Below the pieces are notes generated by a model. That model saw nothing but the letters and a program-made list of their open reading frames with translations, was not told where the DNA came from and searched no databases. From contig JALVTR010000061.1 of assembly GCA_027035885.1 (NCBI GenBank), positions 1 to 40,040 of the forward strand: a stretch of DNA of 40,040 nt, given 5' to 3'. Both the position numbers and the translations under genes were made by a program. Shown piece after piece: positions 8,239-17,891 of this stretch. Numbering within the stretch: the stretch's first letter is position 1; each line of letters opens with the position of its first letter. The stretch is from Desulfurellales bacterium. GTDB taxonomy: Bacteria; Campylobacterota_A; Desulfurellia; Desulfurellales; Hippeaceae.

Positions 8239-8267
8239 TTGGAAAAACGCTCGTTTTTTGGTATAAA
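8239..8267 (+). promoter_or_regulatory. Candidate housekeeping promoter of the rpiB operon
   Basis: TTGGAA at 8239-8244 and TATAAA at 8262-8267 are separated by 17 nt, a good sigma-70-type arrangement (4/6 and 5/6 matches). The -10 box lies 34 nt before ATG 8302. The rest of the gap 8071-8301 shows only a loose inverted repeat (TATAATGC with GCATTATA) and no clear terminator for the legionaminate operon. Confidence 0.45.
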
Positions 8268-8301
8268 AATTGGCGTAAATGGATTTTTTTAGGAGGATTT
8301 T

Positions 8302-8736
8302 ATGGTTTTTATCGGCTCAGATCACGGCGGTTTTGAGCTAAAGGAAAAGATAAAAGAATTTTTGAAAGAGGGTGGTGTTGAGATTGAAGATATAGGATGT
8401 TTTAGCACAGAATCTATTGATTATCCTGATATTGCGCATGCCGTTGCCCTTAAGGTTGCAAGTTCCAACTCAAAGGGTATACTAATTTGCGGGACGGGTA
8501 TCGGCATGAGTATAGCGGCGAATAAGGTGAAAGGGGTTAGGTGTGCCTTGTGTCATGATGCATATACGGCTGAGTTCGCACGCAGGCACAATGATGCGAA
8601 TGTCATTGCATTTGGAGGGCGGACAACTGGTTTAGAGATTGCGAAACAGATGGTAAACATATTCCTGAAAACGCCGTTTGATGGTGGGAGACACGAGAGA
8701 AGGGTAAAAAAAATTATGGAGTTGGAGGAGATATGA
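8302..8736 (+). CDS. rpiB: Ribose-5-phosphate isomerase B
   Basis: RpiB/LacAB-type isomerase (144 aa) interconverting ribose-5-phosphate and ribulose-5-phosphate in the non-oxidative pentose phosphate pathway. The N-terminal [10 protein letters not shown] phosphate-binding loop, the [14 protein letters not shown] segment with the active-site Cys, and [17 protein letters not shown] are all present, and length is typical. A strong ribosome site AGGAGG (8291-8296) lies 5 nt before ATG. It is the first gene of a seven-gene operon, and its stop overlaps glyA as ATGA. The rpiB-glyA pair is a common arrangement in bacteria and links pentose supply with one-carbon metabolism. Confidence 0.93.
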   Translation: MVFIGSDHGGFELKEKIKEFLKEGGVEIEDIGCFSTESIDYPDIAHAVALKVASSNSKGILICGTGIGMSIAANKVKGVRCALCHDAYTAEFARRHNDANVIAFGGRTTGLEIAKQMVNIFLKTPFDGGRHERRVKKIMELEEI

Positions 8737-9971
8737 GCGTTTTGAAGGATTTTGACCCAGACGTTTTTAACGCTATAGAGAATGAAAAGGAAAGACAGAT
8801 GTACGGTCTTGAGCTTATTGCAAGTGAGAATCTGGTATCTCAAGCTGTGCTTGAGGCTCAAGGGTCCATATTGACAAACAAATATGCCGAGGGTTATCCG
8901 GGCAGGAGATATTATGGTGGTTGTGAATATGTTGATATAGCTGAAAGTATTGCCATTGAGCGTGCGAAAAAGCTCTTTAATGCAGAGCATGTGAATGTTC
9001 AGCCGCATTCTGGTTCCCAGGCTAATATGGCTGTTTATATGGCTACATTGAATCCTGGCGATAGACTTTTGGGTATGGATTTATCCAATGGTGGGCACCT
9101 AACACATGGAGCACGGGTAAGTTTTTCTGGAAAGCTATATATAAGTTTTGGTTATGGTGTTAATCCTGAAACTGGATTAATTGACTATGATGAGGTTCAG
9201 GCTATTACGGAGGAATTTAAGCCAAGATTGATTGTATGTGGCGCAAGCGCCTATCCGAGAGTTATAGATTTTAAGAAGTTTAGAGAGATTGCAGATAGTG
9301 TTGATGCATACCTTATGGCAGATATTGCCCATATTGCAGGCCTTGTTGCAGCAGGTTTGCATCCAAGCCCCATTCCTTATTGTGAATTTGTTACAACAAC
9401 AACGCACAAGACTTTGAGGGGCCCTCGCGGTGGAATGATTATGACAAAAGAATTTTTCGCAAAGCCCATAGATAAAATGGTTTTTCCGGGTATGCAGGGT
9501 GGGCCATTGATGCATGTGATTGCTGCGAAAGCCGTTTGTTTTAAGGAGGCCATGAGTGAGGGGTTTAAGGAATATCAAAAACAGGTTGTTAAAAATGCCA
9601 AAAAGCTTGCACATGTGCTGATGGATAATGGTTTTAAACTTGTGAGCGGCGGAACAGACAATCATCTGATGCTTGTAGATTTGACAGATAAGAAGATAAC
9701 AGGAAAAGAGGCAGAAGAAGCTTTGGGGAAAGTTGGAATAACGGTTAACAAAAATACAATTCCTGGTGATACGCAGAGTCCGTTTGTAACAAGTGGAATA
9801 AGGATAGGCACACCTGCAGTTACTACACGCGGCATGAAAGAAAAGGAAATGGAAAAAATAGGGGAATTTATAGTAGAAATGCTGAATGACATCGGCGATG
9901 AGAAAAAATACGCAATAATTAGGAAAGAGGTGAAAAAGCTCTGCGAAGAGTTTATGTTTTACTCTGTTTAG
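8733..9971 (+). CDS. glyA: Serine hydroxymethyltransferase
   Basis: PLP enzyme (412 aa) converting serine plus tetrahydrofolate to glycine plus methylene-tetrahydrofolate, the main source of one-carbon units. Signature elements are [55 protein letters not shown] and [14 protein letters not shown] with the Schiff-base Lys226. Length and C-terminal end (KKLCEEF) are normal for the family. It begins at ATGA, overlapping rpiB. The last 31 nt appear to double as the ribosome site and start of the next gene: AGGAAAGAGGTG at 9921-9932 is well placed for a CTG at 9941. Confidence 0.95.
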   Translation: MSVLKDFDPDVFNAIENEKERQMYGLELIASENLVSQAVLEAQGSILTNKYAEGYPGRRYYGGCEYVDIAESIAIERAKKLFNAEHVNVQPHSGSQANMAVYMATLNPGDRLLGMDLSNGGHLTHGARVSFSGKLYISFGYGVNPETGLIDYDEVQAITEEFKPRLIVCGASAYPRVIDFKKFREIADSVDAYLMADIAHIAGLVAAGLHPSPIPYCEFVTTTTHKTLRGPRGGMIMTKEFFAKPIDKMVFPGMQGGPLMHVIAAKAVCFKEAMSEGFKEYQKQVVKNAKKLAHVLMDNGFKLVSGGTDNHLMLVDLTDKKITGKEAEEALGKVGITVNKNTIPGDTQSPFVTSGIRIGTPAVTTRGMKEKEMEKIGEFIVEMLNDIGDEKKYAIIRKEVKKLCEEFMFYSV

Positions 9972-12154
9972 TTTTAATATTTACCATAAATGCTTTTGGC
10001 GCTGAGCTATCGTTCTACAATAAAAACGGCATTTCTTTTTTTAAGATTACGGGCATAAACAATAAAACCCAAATTTACACTAAAGGTGGGTATTTTGTAG
10101 CTTCCTTCCCCGGTAAGCTTTTAAAAAAGGAACTATTTGATGAAAATCTTAAGGATCAATATTTCAAAGGGTTTTACCTTGAGAATGCTGGTAATTCGTC
10201 TATGATTATAGTGAAGTGCAATAAAGGTTTTGTTCCAGAGTTTGAAATTAAAGGTAACTCTGTGGTTGTAGAGCCTATTCCTAAAATTGGTAATTTTAAA
10301 AAAAATCAAGAGAATCTTATTCCTCCACCACAAAGTATGCTTGCCATCCCTTTTTATGTTTCTGAGAATACGTTTTCTCCGGTTGAGAAAACTAAAGCAA
10401 GTTACGATGAAACACTGTTTTTTAGCGGCGTAAGGGCATTTTATATAAAGAATTATCAGCTTGCTGCCGCATTTTTTAGAGAAATTGTGTCAAAATACCC
10501 AAAAAGCCCATTTTTTATAAGTGCGTATTTTTTACTCGGAGATTGCTATAAAAATATGAATAACTATGATTTGGCTATAAAAACCTATAACAGAGCTATA
10601 GAGCTTGCTCCTAAAAATTCGGCTGTTGCACAAACTTTGTTTTCCATTGCCAAAATTGATGAGAAAAAGAATATGTTTATGGCGGCAAGGAACATTTATA
10701 ACAGGATTATAAGAAATTATATGGGAACTAAATGGGCAGATAAAGCATTATTTATGCTTGGATATAGCTATTATTTGGAAAACAGGTGTAGGGAGGCACT
10801 CAACTATTTTTTGAATATACAGAAGAAGAATTCTTATTATCCTTTGAGTATGATACTCGCTGCTGAATGTTTTTATAGGGTTAAAGATTACGCTAAAGCC
10901 GTACTTGCCTATTATTATATGTCAAATAAGTTAAAAGACGTGAGTCCTGTTAAATACTATAGAGAACTTGGCGATGTTGGCGTTGCTTTGTGTAAATTTG
11001 AGGATTACAAAGAGGCAGGGAAAATATTTGATTATTTGGAGTCGGTTCATAGTGAAGATGTTTTGGAGCATTCCTATATCGATAGAATGAAATGTGACCT
11101 AAAAAAGGGCGATTTTGATGATTTGAATTACAGGGGGAAATACATCCTAAAGTATTCAAAAGAGAAACCATTAAAAAATGAAGCAAAGAAGCTAATGGAC
11201 GAGGTAAAGCTTAAAAAAGGTGAAGTCAACGAGAAGACCATTGATGAGATAATGGCGAAGTATAGAAATGACCCAGATGTTGTCTCATTGGCACTTTATG
11301 TGTATGCGAATAAGAATTTTAGAAATGGTGATTGCAATGAAGCTTTAAAATACCTTGTTAAACTTAAAAAAATCTATCCAAATAACGATTATACTTTGAA
11401 AGGTAACGATATAGCTGCAAAATGTATAAATAAGATGCTTAAGCAGTTTTACGCAGATCCATCCACGAATTTAATAGAGTATCTGTATAAAAATTCCCTT
11501 ATTCTAAAACCAAAAAAAGCTAACCTGTGTAAGCTTGCGTGGGGGTTGATTTTTTCCCATAAGGTTGGAGAAGTTGAAAAAATTATGCACTTGATTTCCG
11601 ATAATGAATGTAGGCAAGCTGTTATAGCGAAGTTTTTCATCGAAATGGGTGATAATGTGAAGGCTTTGAATATTGTAAATAGTTTACAGAAGGTTGAGCC
11701 TTATATTTACTACCTTAACATGATATTTGGCGATGTGAATTACTTTAACGGTGATTATAAAAAGGCTGTGAGTTTGTATGAAAACGCATTAAAAGTCAAA
11801 AATAATCTGATGGATGATTACCTACGTTTAAGGATAGCTAAATCCATGATACAATTGAAAGAATTTGATAAGGCTAAGCAGGTCCTTGGAAGGATAAAGA
11901 CCTCTATTTATTTGAATGAGGTTACATTCCTTGAAGGTTTGTGCTTGTATAAAAAAGGTGATTATAAAAATGCGATAGAAACATTTAGGAATTTAATAAA
12001 CAACTTAAGCTACAAGGAAAGGGTTCTTTTCTATTTAACCATGTCTTATTACAAGCTGAACGATAAAAAGAACGCTATGAAGTATTTTAAAGAACTTAAA
12101 CGTAATTACCCCAATAGTGATTATTTGAGGGTTTTGAAGGTTATAATATCATGA
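9941..12154 (+). CDS. Exported tetratricopeptide-repeat protein with apparent CTG start
   Basis: The first ATG in this frame is at 10202, but the frame is open back to a TAG at 9917-9919, and the upstream part encodes an obvious signal peptide: Arg-Arg, then [18 protein letters not shown], then a polar mature region. No ATG, GTG or TTG lies between that stop and 10202. CTG at 9941 has a strong ribosome site (AGGAAAGAGGTG, 8 nt spacing) and would give a 737-aa exported protein. About residues 160-300 and 430 to the end form TPR-like helical pairs (for example [34 protein letters not shown]). The protein probably acts as a periplasmic or envelope scaffold; no specific function is recognised. 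It overlaps glyA by 31 nt and the kinase gene by ATGA. A sequencing error near the start would be the alternative explanation. Confidence 0.7.
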   Translation: MRRVYVLLCLVLIFTINAFGAELSFYNKNGISFFKITGINNKTQIYTKGGYFVASFPGKLLKKELFDENLKDQYFKGFYLENAGNSSMIIVKCNKGFVPEFEIKGNSVVVEPIPKIGNFKKNQENLIPPPQSMLAIPFYVSENTFSPVEKTKASYDETLFFSGVRAFYIKNYQLAAAFFREIVSKYPKSPFFISAYFLLGDCYKNMNNYDLAIKTYNRAIELAPKNSAVAQTLFSIAKIDEKKNMFMAARNIYNRIIRNYMGTKWADKALFMLGYSYYLENRCREALNYFLNIQKKNSYYPLSMILAAECFYRVKDYAKAVLAYYYMSNKLKDVSPVKYYRELGDVGVALCKFEDYKEAGKIFDYLESVHSEDVLEHSYIDRMKCDLKKGDFDDLNYRGKYILKYSKEKPLKNEAKKLMDEVKLKKGEVNEKTIDEIMAKYRNDPDVVSLALYVYANKNFRNGDCNEALKYLVKLKKIYPNNDYTLKGNDIAAKCINKMLKQFYADPSTNLIEYLYKNSLILKPKKANLCKLAWGLIFSHKVGEVEKIMHLISDNECRQAVIAKFFIEMGDNVKALNIVNSLQKVEPYIYYLNMIFGDVNYFNGDYKKAVSLYENALKVKNNLMDDYLRLRIAKSMIQLKEFDKAKQVLGRIKTSIYLNEVTFLEGLCLYKKGDYKNAIETFRNLINNLSYKERVLFYLTMSYYKLNDKKNAMKYFKELKRNYPNSDYLRVLKVIIS

Positions 12155-13248
12155 TAGACGATAAACTTAAGAATCTACAAGCTATGTTTGAAACGGTGCT
12201 TGACACCAGCAGAAAGTTAGAAAACTCATACAATGAGTTAAAGGGAAAGTTTGAGGTTTTAGAGGGTAAGTTAGAAAGAAATAGAAAATACCTTGAGAAT
12301 ATTCTAAAAAGCATTGATAGTGGTGTATGTGCAGTTGACTTAGATGGTAAAATTACGACTTTTAATAGAAAAGCTACCTTAGTTTTCAATATTTCGGAGG
12401 ATGAGGCTAAAGACAAACATTTTGGCGAGGTATTTGCTATCAATGAAATTAGAGACTTTACAGCTGAACGTATTGTAGAGTTTTTTAAGGGCGGGAAAAA
12501 AATAAATCTTAACGTTGAAGGAGAACGGAAAATTCTGGATATATCTGCATCACTTGTTCTTGAGGAAAATAGAGAAAGTGGCGCTGTGGTAGTTTTTAGT
12601 GATATTACTCAAGTAGAGAAACTCAAAGAAGAAAGCGCAAAAAGGGAAAAGCTTGCAATAATTGGACAGATGGCAGCATCTATTGCACACGATATAAAAA
12701 ACCCTCTTGCAAGTATAGAATTACTTGTGCCGCTTTTAGACGACGGAACGAAAAAAGATATAGTTGAAAACATTTTGGTTAGCATTAAGAGGATAAACAA
12801 TATCGTTAATAATACATTGCTTTTTACAAAAACAATAAGCTATACGCCTGAAAAGATAAATACAGTGGATCTGACAAACGAAGTAAAGCTTGAATTAATG
12901 ACACAGATTAGGAATGCGAAATTTGTAGAAAAAATAGAGAGATTTGAGTTTGTAAGCGACAAAAACCTTTTAAAGAGCTCACTCGTTAATGTTTTATCCA
13001 ATGCCTTTGATGCTGCAAAAAATAGAGTGGAATTTAGTGTTTATATGGATAAAGGGGTTGTATTTGATGTTTTTGATGACGGTGATGGTATAAAAGATTT
13101 GGATAAGATTTTTGAGCCATTCTATACAAATAAAAAGAATGGTACTGGTTTGGGGCTTGCTATCGTTAAAGAGGCTGTGGACATACTAAATGGAAGGATA
13201 GAGGTTAACACATCCAGCAAAGGCACGGTTTTTAGAATTATACTATGA
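12151..13248 (+). CDS. Cytosolic PAS-domain sensor histidine kinase (NtrB/FlgS-like)
   Basis: 365 aa without membrane segments. A coiled coil (about 1-50) is followed by a PAS domain (about 50-155), a HisKA dimerisation domain with the phospho-acceptor in AHDIKNPL (His180), and a C-terminal HATPase domain (NVLSNAFDAA N-box, FDDGDGI G1, FEPFYTNKKNGTGLGLAI F/G2 boxes). The soluble coiled-coil/PAS/kinase plan and NtrB-like H-box resemble FlgS and AtoS-type kinases that activate sigma-54 regulators of flagellar genes. No response regulator is nearby, so it is an orphan in this window. It overlaps the TPR gene by ATGA and plsC by 4 nt, so it is translated within an envelope operon. FlgS identity is a guess. 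Confidence 0.82.
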   Translation: MIDDKLKNLQAMFETVLDTSRKLENSYNELKGKFEVLEGKLERNRKYLENILKSIDSGVCAVDLDGKITTFNRKATLVFNISEDEAKDKHFGEVFAINEIRDFTAERIVEFFKGGKKINLNVEGERKILDISASLVLEENRESGAVVVFSDITQVEKLKEESAKREKLAIIGQMAASIAHDIKNPLASIELLVPLLDDGTKKDIVENILVSIKRINNIVNNTLLFTKTISYTPEKINTVDLTNEVKLELMTQIRNAKFVEKIERFEFVSDKNLLKSSLVNVLSNAFDAAKNRVEFSVYMDKGVVFDVFDDGDGIKDLDKIFEPFYTNKKNGTGLGLAIVKEAVDILNGRIEVNTSSKGTVFRIIL

Positions 13249-13874
13249 ACGGTTTTTTGAGGTTTCTGGGCCTTGTTGGTCTTTCTATGAGGTATTATTA
13301 TTTAAACTTGAGAATTACGGATACTGTTGTAAGAGATTGGGTTAAAGATGTTTGTGATAAGTTCGACATTGAGATTCAGTGTGATGGAAAGTTCGAGCAT
13401 GATAGGTTTGTAATATTGGCAAATCATGAAAGCTATTTTGATATTCCTGCACTTTATAAATGCTGCGACGAAAAGCTCATATGGGTTGCGAAAGAGGAAT
13501 TGTTTGGAGTACCTATTGTTGGTCATGCCTTGAGAGATCTTGATGCTGTGCCTGTGGATAGATTTGATGATTTTAAATCTGCAAGAGCTATCCTGAAACT
13601 TTTAAAGAGCTTTGTCAGCGGAGGGATTGTTGTTTTTCCACAAGGGACAAGAATGGAAAAAAGTGCCTTTCACATGGGTGGTGTTTTTTTAGCAAAGAAA
13701 AAGTGTTTGCCGATATATCCCGTTAAAATTCTTGGTGCGAATGGAATTCTGCCTGTTGGCAAGGTGGTTTTAAATAAAGGAAAGGTGCTTGTTAGGGTTT
13801 TTGAACCAATAGATACTTCCTTGCATTCCCAAGAAGAGATAAAGAAAAGAGTTAAAGAATTAATCTATGATTAG
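13245..13874 (+). CDS. plsC: 1-acyl-sn-glycerol-3-phosphate acyltransferase
   Basis: PlsC-type acyltransferase (209 aa) that adds the second acyl chain to lysophosphatidate, making phosphatidic acid at the inner membrane. The catalytic NHxxxxD motif appears as NHESYFD, the AKEELFGVPIVG block II and the FPQGTRME block III (phosphate binding) follow, and IYPVKILGANG fits block IV. The N terminus is hydrophobic and may sit in the membrane. Its start overlaps the kinase gene (ATGA) and its end overlaps rlpA by 8 nt. Other LPLAT-family specificities cannot be excluded; a different LPLAT (DUF374) is encoded at 21783-22373. Confidence 0.85.
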   Translation: MNGFLRFLGLVGLSMRYYYLNLRITDTVVRDWVKDVCDKFDIEIQCDGKFEHDRFVILANHESYFDIPALYKCCDEKLIWVAKEELFGVPIVGHALRDLDAVPVDRFDDFKSARAILKLLKSFVSGGIVVFPQGTRMEKSAFHMGGVFLAKKKCLPIYPVKILGANGILPVGKVVLNKGKVLVRVFEPIDTSLHSQEEIKKRVKELIYD

Positions 13875-14631
13875 GAAATTATTACCGTTTGCTATCTTAT
13901 TAGTGTTTTTATCCTCATGTTCGCTGAGGCATGTTGTCCAAACGGGTTATTATCCATATCCAGTAATGCAGTCTGTCCAGCCGGGGTATACGCAGGAGGG
14001 GATTGCGTCGTGGTATGGCCCAAATTTTCACGGTAAAAGGACGGCTGATGGTGAGATATACAACATGTATGCCCATACTGCAGCTCACAAGACATTACCT
14101 TTCAACACTATTGTTAGAGTCATAAATTTAAACAACGGAAGGTCAACAATTGTTAGAATAAACGATAGAGGACCTTTTGTTAAGAACAGGATAATAGACC
14201 TATCCTATGCAGCTGCCAGGGATTTAGGCATGATTGGTACAGGAACTGCACCTGTTAAAATAGTTGTTTTGGGAAACGCCAAGAGTTATAACACACAGTC
14301 AAATAATTATACCACAAATGCAGTTCAAGAGCCCAGCATGAATGAACTTGAACATATAGACATAAACACAAACATCGGTGCTGATACTCAAACTATCAGT
14401 GTGCAATTTGCAATTCAATTTGGAGCTTTTCGGAATCTTTACAATGCCATTAGGTTAAGAGATAGACTTTCACGTTTCTTTAAAGGTGTCTATATTGAAA
14501 AGAAGATTGTCAGAGGAAATATATTTTACAGGGTTCTTTTGGGATCGTTCAACTCAAAATATAGAGCTCTTGAATACGCTTCAAAGTACGTTGATCCGGT
14601 AACTTCATCTTTCATTATATCCAAAAAATGA
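13867..14631 (+). CDS. rlpA: RlpA-like septal lipoprotein with SPOR domain
   Basis: Lipoprotein of 254 aa: signal peptide with lipobox LSSC (Cys18), then a double-psi beta-barrel RlpA domain (GIASWYGPNFHGKRTADGE, NDRGPFVKNRIIDLS) at about 40-135, a linker, and a C-terminal SPOR domain (about 178-252; FAIQFGAFRN, YRVLLGSF). RlpA proteins act at the septum on peptidoglycan glycan strands lacking stem peptides, and SPOR domains bind such denuded glycans. Some homologues are lytic transglycosylases; the conserved Asp of NDRG is present. ATG 13867 overlaps plsC by 8 nt, and the stop overlaps mfd by ATGA. Confidence 0.9.
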   Translation: MIRKLLPFAILLVFLSSCSLRHVVQTGYYPYPVMQSVQPGYTQEGIASWYGPNFHGKRTADGEIYNMYAHTAAHKTLPFNTIVRVINLNNGRSTIVRINDRGPFVKNRIIDLSYAAARDLGMIGTGTAPVKIVVLGNAKSYNTQSNNYTTNAVQEPSMNELEHIDINTNIGADTQTISVQFAIQFGAFRNLYNAIRLRDRLSRFFKGVYIEKKIVRGNIFYRVLLGSFNSKYRALEYASKYVDPVTSSFIISKK

Positions 14632-17600
14632 ATGTTTCAGCATTTGCCTATAAGCTAACAAAAAGCAGCGATAGAAACTTTATAGTTTTGAAGGATAATA
14701 TTGAAATTGACAAATTGTCTGCTGCAATCCGGTTTTTTAGCAAAACCTTCGGCAAGAAAATGCATATTTGCCCCTTTTATTCTTACGAAATCCCTCCTCA
14801 CTCATCCATTAAACCGTCATCGCATATAATATCCGGTAGGCTCACATCCGTTTATAGGCTATTGAACGAGGACGAGGATGTAGTTTTTATAACAAACTTG
14901 AGTGCACTTTTGCAGCCCGTAATAAAGGAGGATGCTTTTATTGATAGGCTTATCAATATTAAAGTAGGCGATGAGTGGGGTTTTGAGGACCTGGCGAAGA
15001 GACTTGCGGAAGATTATTATGAACGGGTGGATTATATTGAAGATATTGGTGAGTTCACAAAAAGGGGTTATATATTTGACCTTTTTGACCCGTTTTATGA
15101 AAAACCGTTGAGGATTGAATTTTTTGACACAGAAGTTGATAACATCAGGATGTTTTATCTTGAGAACTATAGGACATTTCAAGAGCTTAAAGAGGCAACA
15201 ATTTTACCTGCTAAAGAGTACTCTTACGGGAATGATGAGTTTGGTTATGTGCTTTTGAAGGATAAAACATATATTGATAGATATGATTTAGAGGGTTTTA
15301 GAAAATACACAGTGGTTGATGAGCAGGATCTACAAGACGCTTATAGGTTGATTGGGTTTTATAAAGAAGAGGAACTTTTTAATTCAAGGGACAAGATAGA
15401 GGTTTTTTTAAAGCAGTGCGAGTATGTTGAGGAACTGTTTGAAATTGGGAAGCTGTTTCCCGATACTTATTCCATTGACGAGAAAATAAGTAAGATTGCT
15501 GATGTATCTAGCTCTTTTAGAGTTGTAATTGCCTGTGGTTCGTCAATCAGAGTAGAACACGTATCCAGGTTTTTGGATGACAGAGGCATAGGTCACAAGG
15601 AGTTAAACAATAACCCTTTAGAACTCACACCCGGCGTTTATTTATCTGATGGTTATTTATTTGACGGTATTTCGGACAAAGAAAATAGATTTGCTGTTGT
15701 TACTTTCTCAGATTTGTTTGGAAAGAGAGAGATTTTTGTACCGAGAGTAGGGAAGAGGGTAAAGAGGGACGTTTCTTTTAACGAAGGGAATAAAGTTGTT
15801 CATAAGCGTTACGGTGTTGCCCTATTTATGGGTCTAAAAAGGATGAAAATCGATGATAGCGAAGAGGATTACTTTGAGTTGGAATATGAAGATGGAGATA
15901 GAATCTATCTTCCTGTTTACAATGCCGAGCTTTTAAGTAAATATAACGGTAATGAACCTTTGAGTTCTCTGAGGAACAATAAGTGGATTAAAGCCCAAGA
16001 GTCGGCAAAAAAATCTATCAAGAAAATACTTACGGAGCTTGTTAATACGTATGCTAAGAGGCATCTTGTAAGAAGAGAATCTTACGATGTGAATTTGTAT
16101 GAGATGAAAGAGTTTGAAGCGATGTTTGAATACGATGAAACATACGACCAACTTAAAGCCATAGATGATATAAAACGAGACATGTCTAAGAATGTGCCTA
16201 TGGATAGGCTAATTTGCGGTGATGTATCCTTTGGCAAAACAGAGGTTGCAATGAGGGCAATTGCGATAAGTGTGTTTAATTTTAAACAGGCTGTTTTTAT
16301 GGTTCCGACTACACTCTTATCTATTCAGCATTTTAAAACGTTAAAGGAGAGATTTGGGAACTTCCCTGTAAGAATAGCCCTTTTGAACAGATTTACAACA
16401 AAAAAGGAAAGGGAAGGTATAATTGAAAATCTGAAGAGTGGAAAAGTAGACGTTTTGGTTGCTACTCACTCTGTCTATTCTAAAAGAATTGAATTCAAGA
16501 ATCTTGGACTTGTTGTGATTGACGAGGAGCACAGGTTTGGTGTTAAGGTTAAGGAGTATTTGAAATCTAAATATCCAAATGTTGATATGCTGTATATGTC
16601 GGCTACTCCTATTCCAAGAACGTTAAATATGTCTTTAAGTAGCATAATGGATATAAGCGTTATTAAAACTCCACCGCTAGAGAGAAAACCTATAGAGACA
16701 ATTATATCCAAAAGGAGAAGCCACGTGATTAGGGATGCGATTTTGAGGGAGTTATCCAGAAATGGTCGTGTATATTTTGTACATAATTCTATTGATGATA
16801 TTAAAAATGTAAAGGAAGAACTTGATAATCTTATACCTTTTGCCAGAAAGTCCATTGTGCATGCAAAAATGTCTAAAGTCGGAATAAAATCGGTGTTTGA
16901 GAGCTTCAATCAGGGCAATATTGATATTCTAATTTCTACATCAATAATTGAGTCTGGTTTGGATATCAAGTCTGTGGACACAATAATTATCGATGATGCC
17001 GGCGGGTTTGGTTTATCCGATTTATATCAGTTAAGGGGTAGGGTCGGAAGAGGAGACAGGGTTTCTTATGCCTATTTGCTTTATGATGGAAAATTAACGG
17101 AGAACGCAGCCAAAAGACTGAAATACATGGGTGAATTTATAGAAAGAGGCTCGGGTTTTAACTTGGCTTTAAAGGATATGGAATTGCGTGGGTATGGCAA
17201 TCTTTTAGGGAAAGATCAGTCGGGCAAGATAAAGTCATTGGGCTACGATGTGTACGTTTCTTTAATTGAAGAGGCTATTCGAGAGATGAAGAACCAACCC
17301 GTTGAGCGGTATGTTGAGATAAAACACACCTTTGATTCCTATGTTCCAGATGATTTTGCTAAAAGTGAAGGGAAAGTTGAAATATATAAGAGATTGTCTC
17401 AAGTTAAAATACGCGAGGAATTAGATCAGCTTAAAAAAGAATTTATAGACAGATTCGGCGATATTCCCCATACTGTTGAAAATCTGTTTATGATTGTTGA
17501 TTTAAAAATATTATCTAAAAGTGTTTATGTCAAAAAGTTGGCCCTTTCAAATCGTGGTGTTGTGATTGAATTCTATGTAGATGCTACTATAGATACGAAT

Positions 17601-17735
17601 AAGCTAATCGAAGTGGTAAATGAAAATAAAGGTAGATTTTTGTCAGAGACAACAGTGTTTTTTGGATTTTTAGGTAAAAATTTGAAGCAGATATATACCA
17701 ACCTTATTGAGATTTTTTCTAAAATTTCAAAGTAA
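14628..17735 (+). CDS. mfd: Transcription-repair coupling factor
   Basis: Superfamily-2 DNA translocase (1035 aa) that removes RNA polymerase stalled at lesions and recruits UvrA. N-terminal UvrB-like part (to about 330), RNA-polymerase-interacting domain around 385-460 (VVHKRYGVALFMGLKRM), helicase domains with Walker A GDVSFGKTE (531-539), DEEH (632-635), SATPIPRTLNMSL, TSIIESGLDI and QLRGRVGRG, then the TRCF C-terminal domain. The Walker A has Ser where GDVGFGKTE is usual. It is about 100 residues shorter than E. coli Mfd, as in epsilon-type bacteria, mostly by N-terminal reduction. It is the last gene of the operon; its stop codon lies in the A-run that forms the terminator of the opposite strand. 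Confidence 0.95.
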   Translation: MNVSAFAYKLTKSSDRNFIVLKDNIEIDKLSAAIRFFSKTFGKKMHICPFYSYEIPPHSSIKPSSHIISGRLTSVYRLLNEDEDVVFITNLSALLQPVIKEDAFIDRLINIKVGDEWGFEDLAKRLAEDYYERVDYIEDIGEFTKRGYIFDLFDPFYEKPLRIEFFDTEVDNIRMFYLENYRTFQELKEATILPAKEYSYGNDEFGYVLLKDKTYIDRYDLEGFRKYTVVDEQDLQDAYRLIGFYKEEELFNSRDKIEVFLKQCEYVEELFEIGKLFPDTYSIDEKISKIADVSSSFRVVIACGSSIRVEHVSRFLDDRGIGHKELNNNPLELTPGVYLSDGYLFDGISDKENRFAVVTFSDLFGKREIFVPRVGKRVKRDVSFNEGNKVVHKRYGVALFMGLKRMKIDDSEEDYFELEYEDGDRIYLPVYNAELLSKYNGNEPLSSLRNNKWIKAQESAKKSIKKILTELVNTYAKRHLVRRESYDVNLYEMKEFEAMFEYDETYDQLKAIDDIKRDMSKNVPMDRLICGDVSFGKTEVAMRAIAISVFNFKQAVFMVPTTLLSIQHFKTLKERFGNFPVRIALLNRFTTKKEREGIIENLKSGKVDVLVATHSVYSKRIEFKNLGLVVIDEEHRFGVKVKEYLKSKYPNVDMLYMSATPIPRTLNMSLSSIMDISVIKTPPLERKPIETIISKRRSHVIRDAILRELSRNGRVYFVHNSIDDIKNVKEELDNLIPFARKSIVHAKMSKVGIKSVFESFNQGNIDILISTSIIESGLDIKSVDTIIIDDAGGFGLSDLYQLRGRVGRGDRVSYAYLLYDGKLTENAAKRLKYMGEFIERGSGFNLALKDMELRGYGNLLGKDQSGKIKSLGYDVYVSLIEEAIREMKNQPVERYVEIKHTFDSYVPDDFAKSEGKVEIYKRLSQVKIREELDQLKKEFIDRFGDIPHTVENLFMIVDLKILSKSVYVKKLALSNRGVVIEFYVDATIDTNKLIEVVNENKGRFLSETTVFFGFLGKNLKQIYTNLIEIFSKISK

Positions 17736-17757
17736 AAAAGCGCCGCATCGCGGCGCT
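17734..17757 (-). terminator. Intrinsic terminator of the minus-strand envelope operon
   Basis: Read on the minus strand, an 8-bp perfect stem (AGCGCCGC and GCGGCGCT, 3-nt loop) is followed by six T's at 17739-17734. On the plus strand the same hairpin has no T-run after it, so it works best for transcripts coming from waaA. It sits directly after the mfd stop. Confidence 0.8.
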
Positions 17758-17850
17758 GTGTTCAACAGGGCTCTCTCGGGCGAGAGAACAGGGGGGGAGG
17801 CCCCATCTAAGGGGGAGTGAGGCAACAACCTTTGTTTACAAACTCATTCT
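17758..17850. other. GC-rich structured intergenic island (possible small RNA or 3' UTR)
   Basis: Within an AT-rich genome this stretch between converging mfd and waaA is strikingly G-rich on the plus strand. It holds a TCTCTC/GAGAGA hairpin with loop GGGC (17772-17787), possibly extended by TGTT/AACA, a run of seven G's, a short GGGG/CCCC hairpin (about 17794-17804) and a GGGGGAG stretch. On the minus strand it lies just upstream of the terminator. No open frame is evident. Confidence 0.45.
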
Positions 17851-17891
17851 ACATAATTTTATTATAATTGCAAGTAAAAAATTATCTATGT

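Noticed and set aside
8071-8301. Terminator for the legionaminate operon
   Set aside because: Only loose inverted repeats (TATAATGC/GCATTATA about 35 nt apart, TGATT/AATCA) with no T-run at the right place.
8553-9008. 151-codon minus-strand frame across rpiB and glyA
   Set aside because: Antisense to two well recognised genes, with no ribosome site and no protein-like motif.
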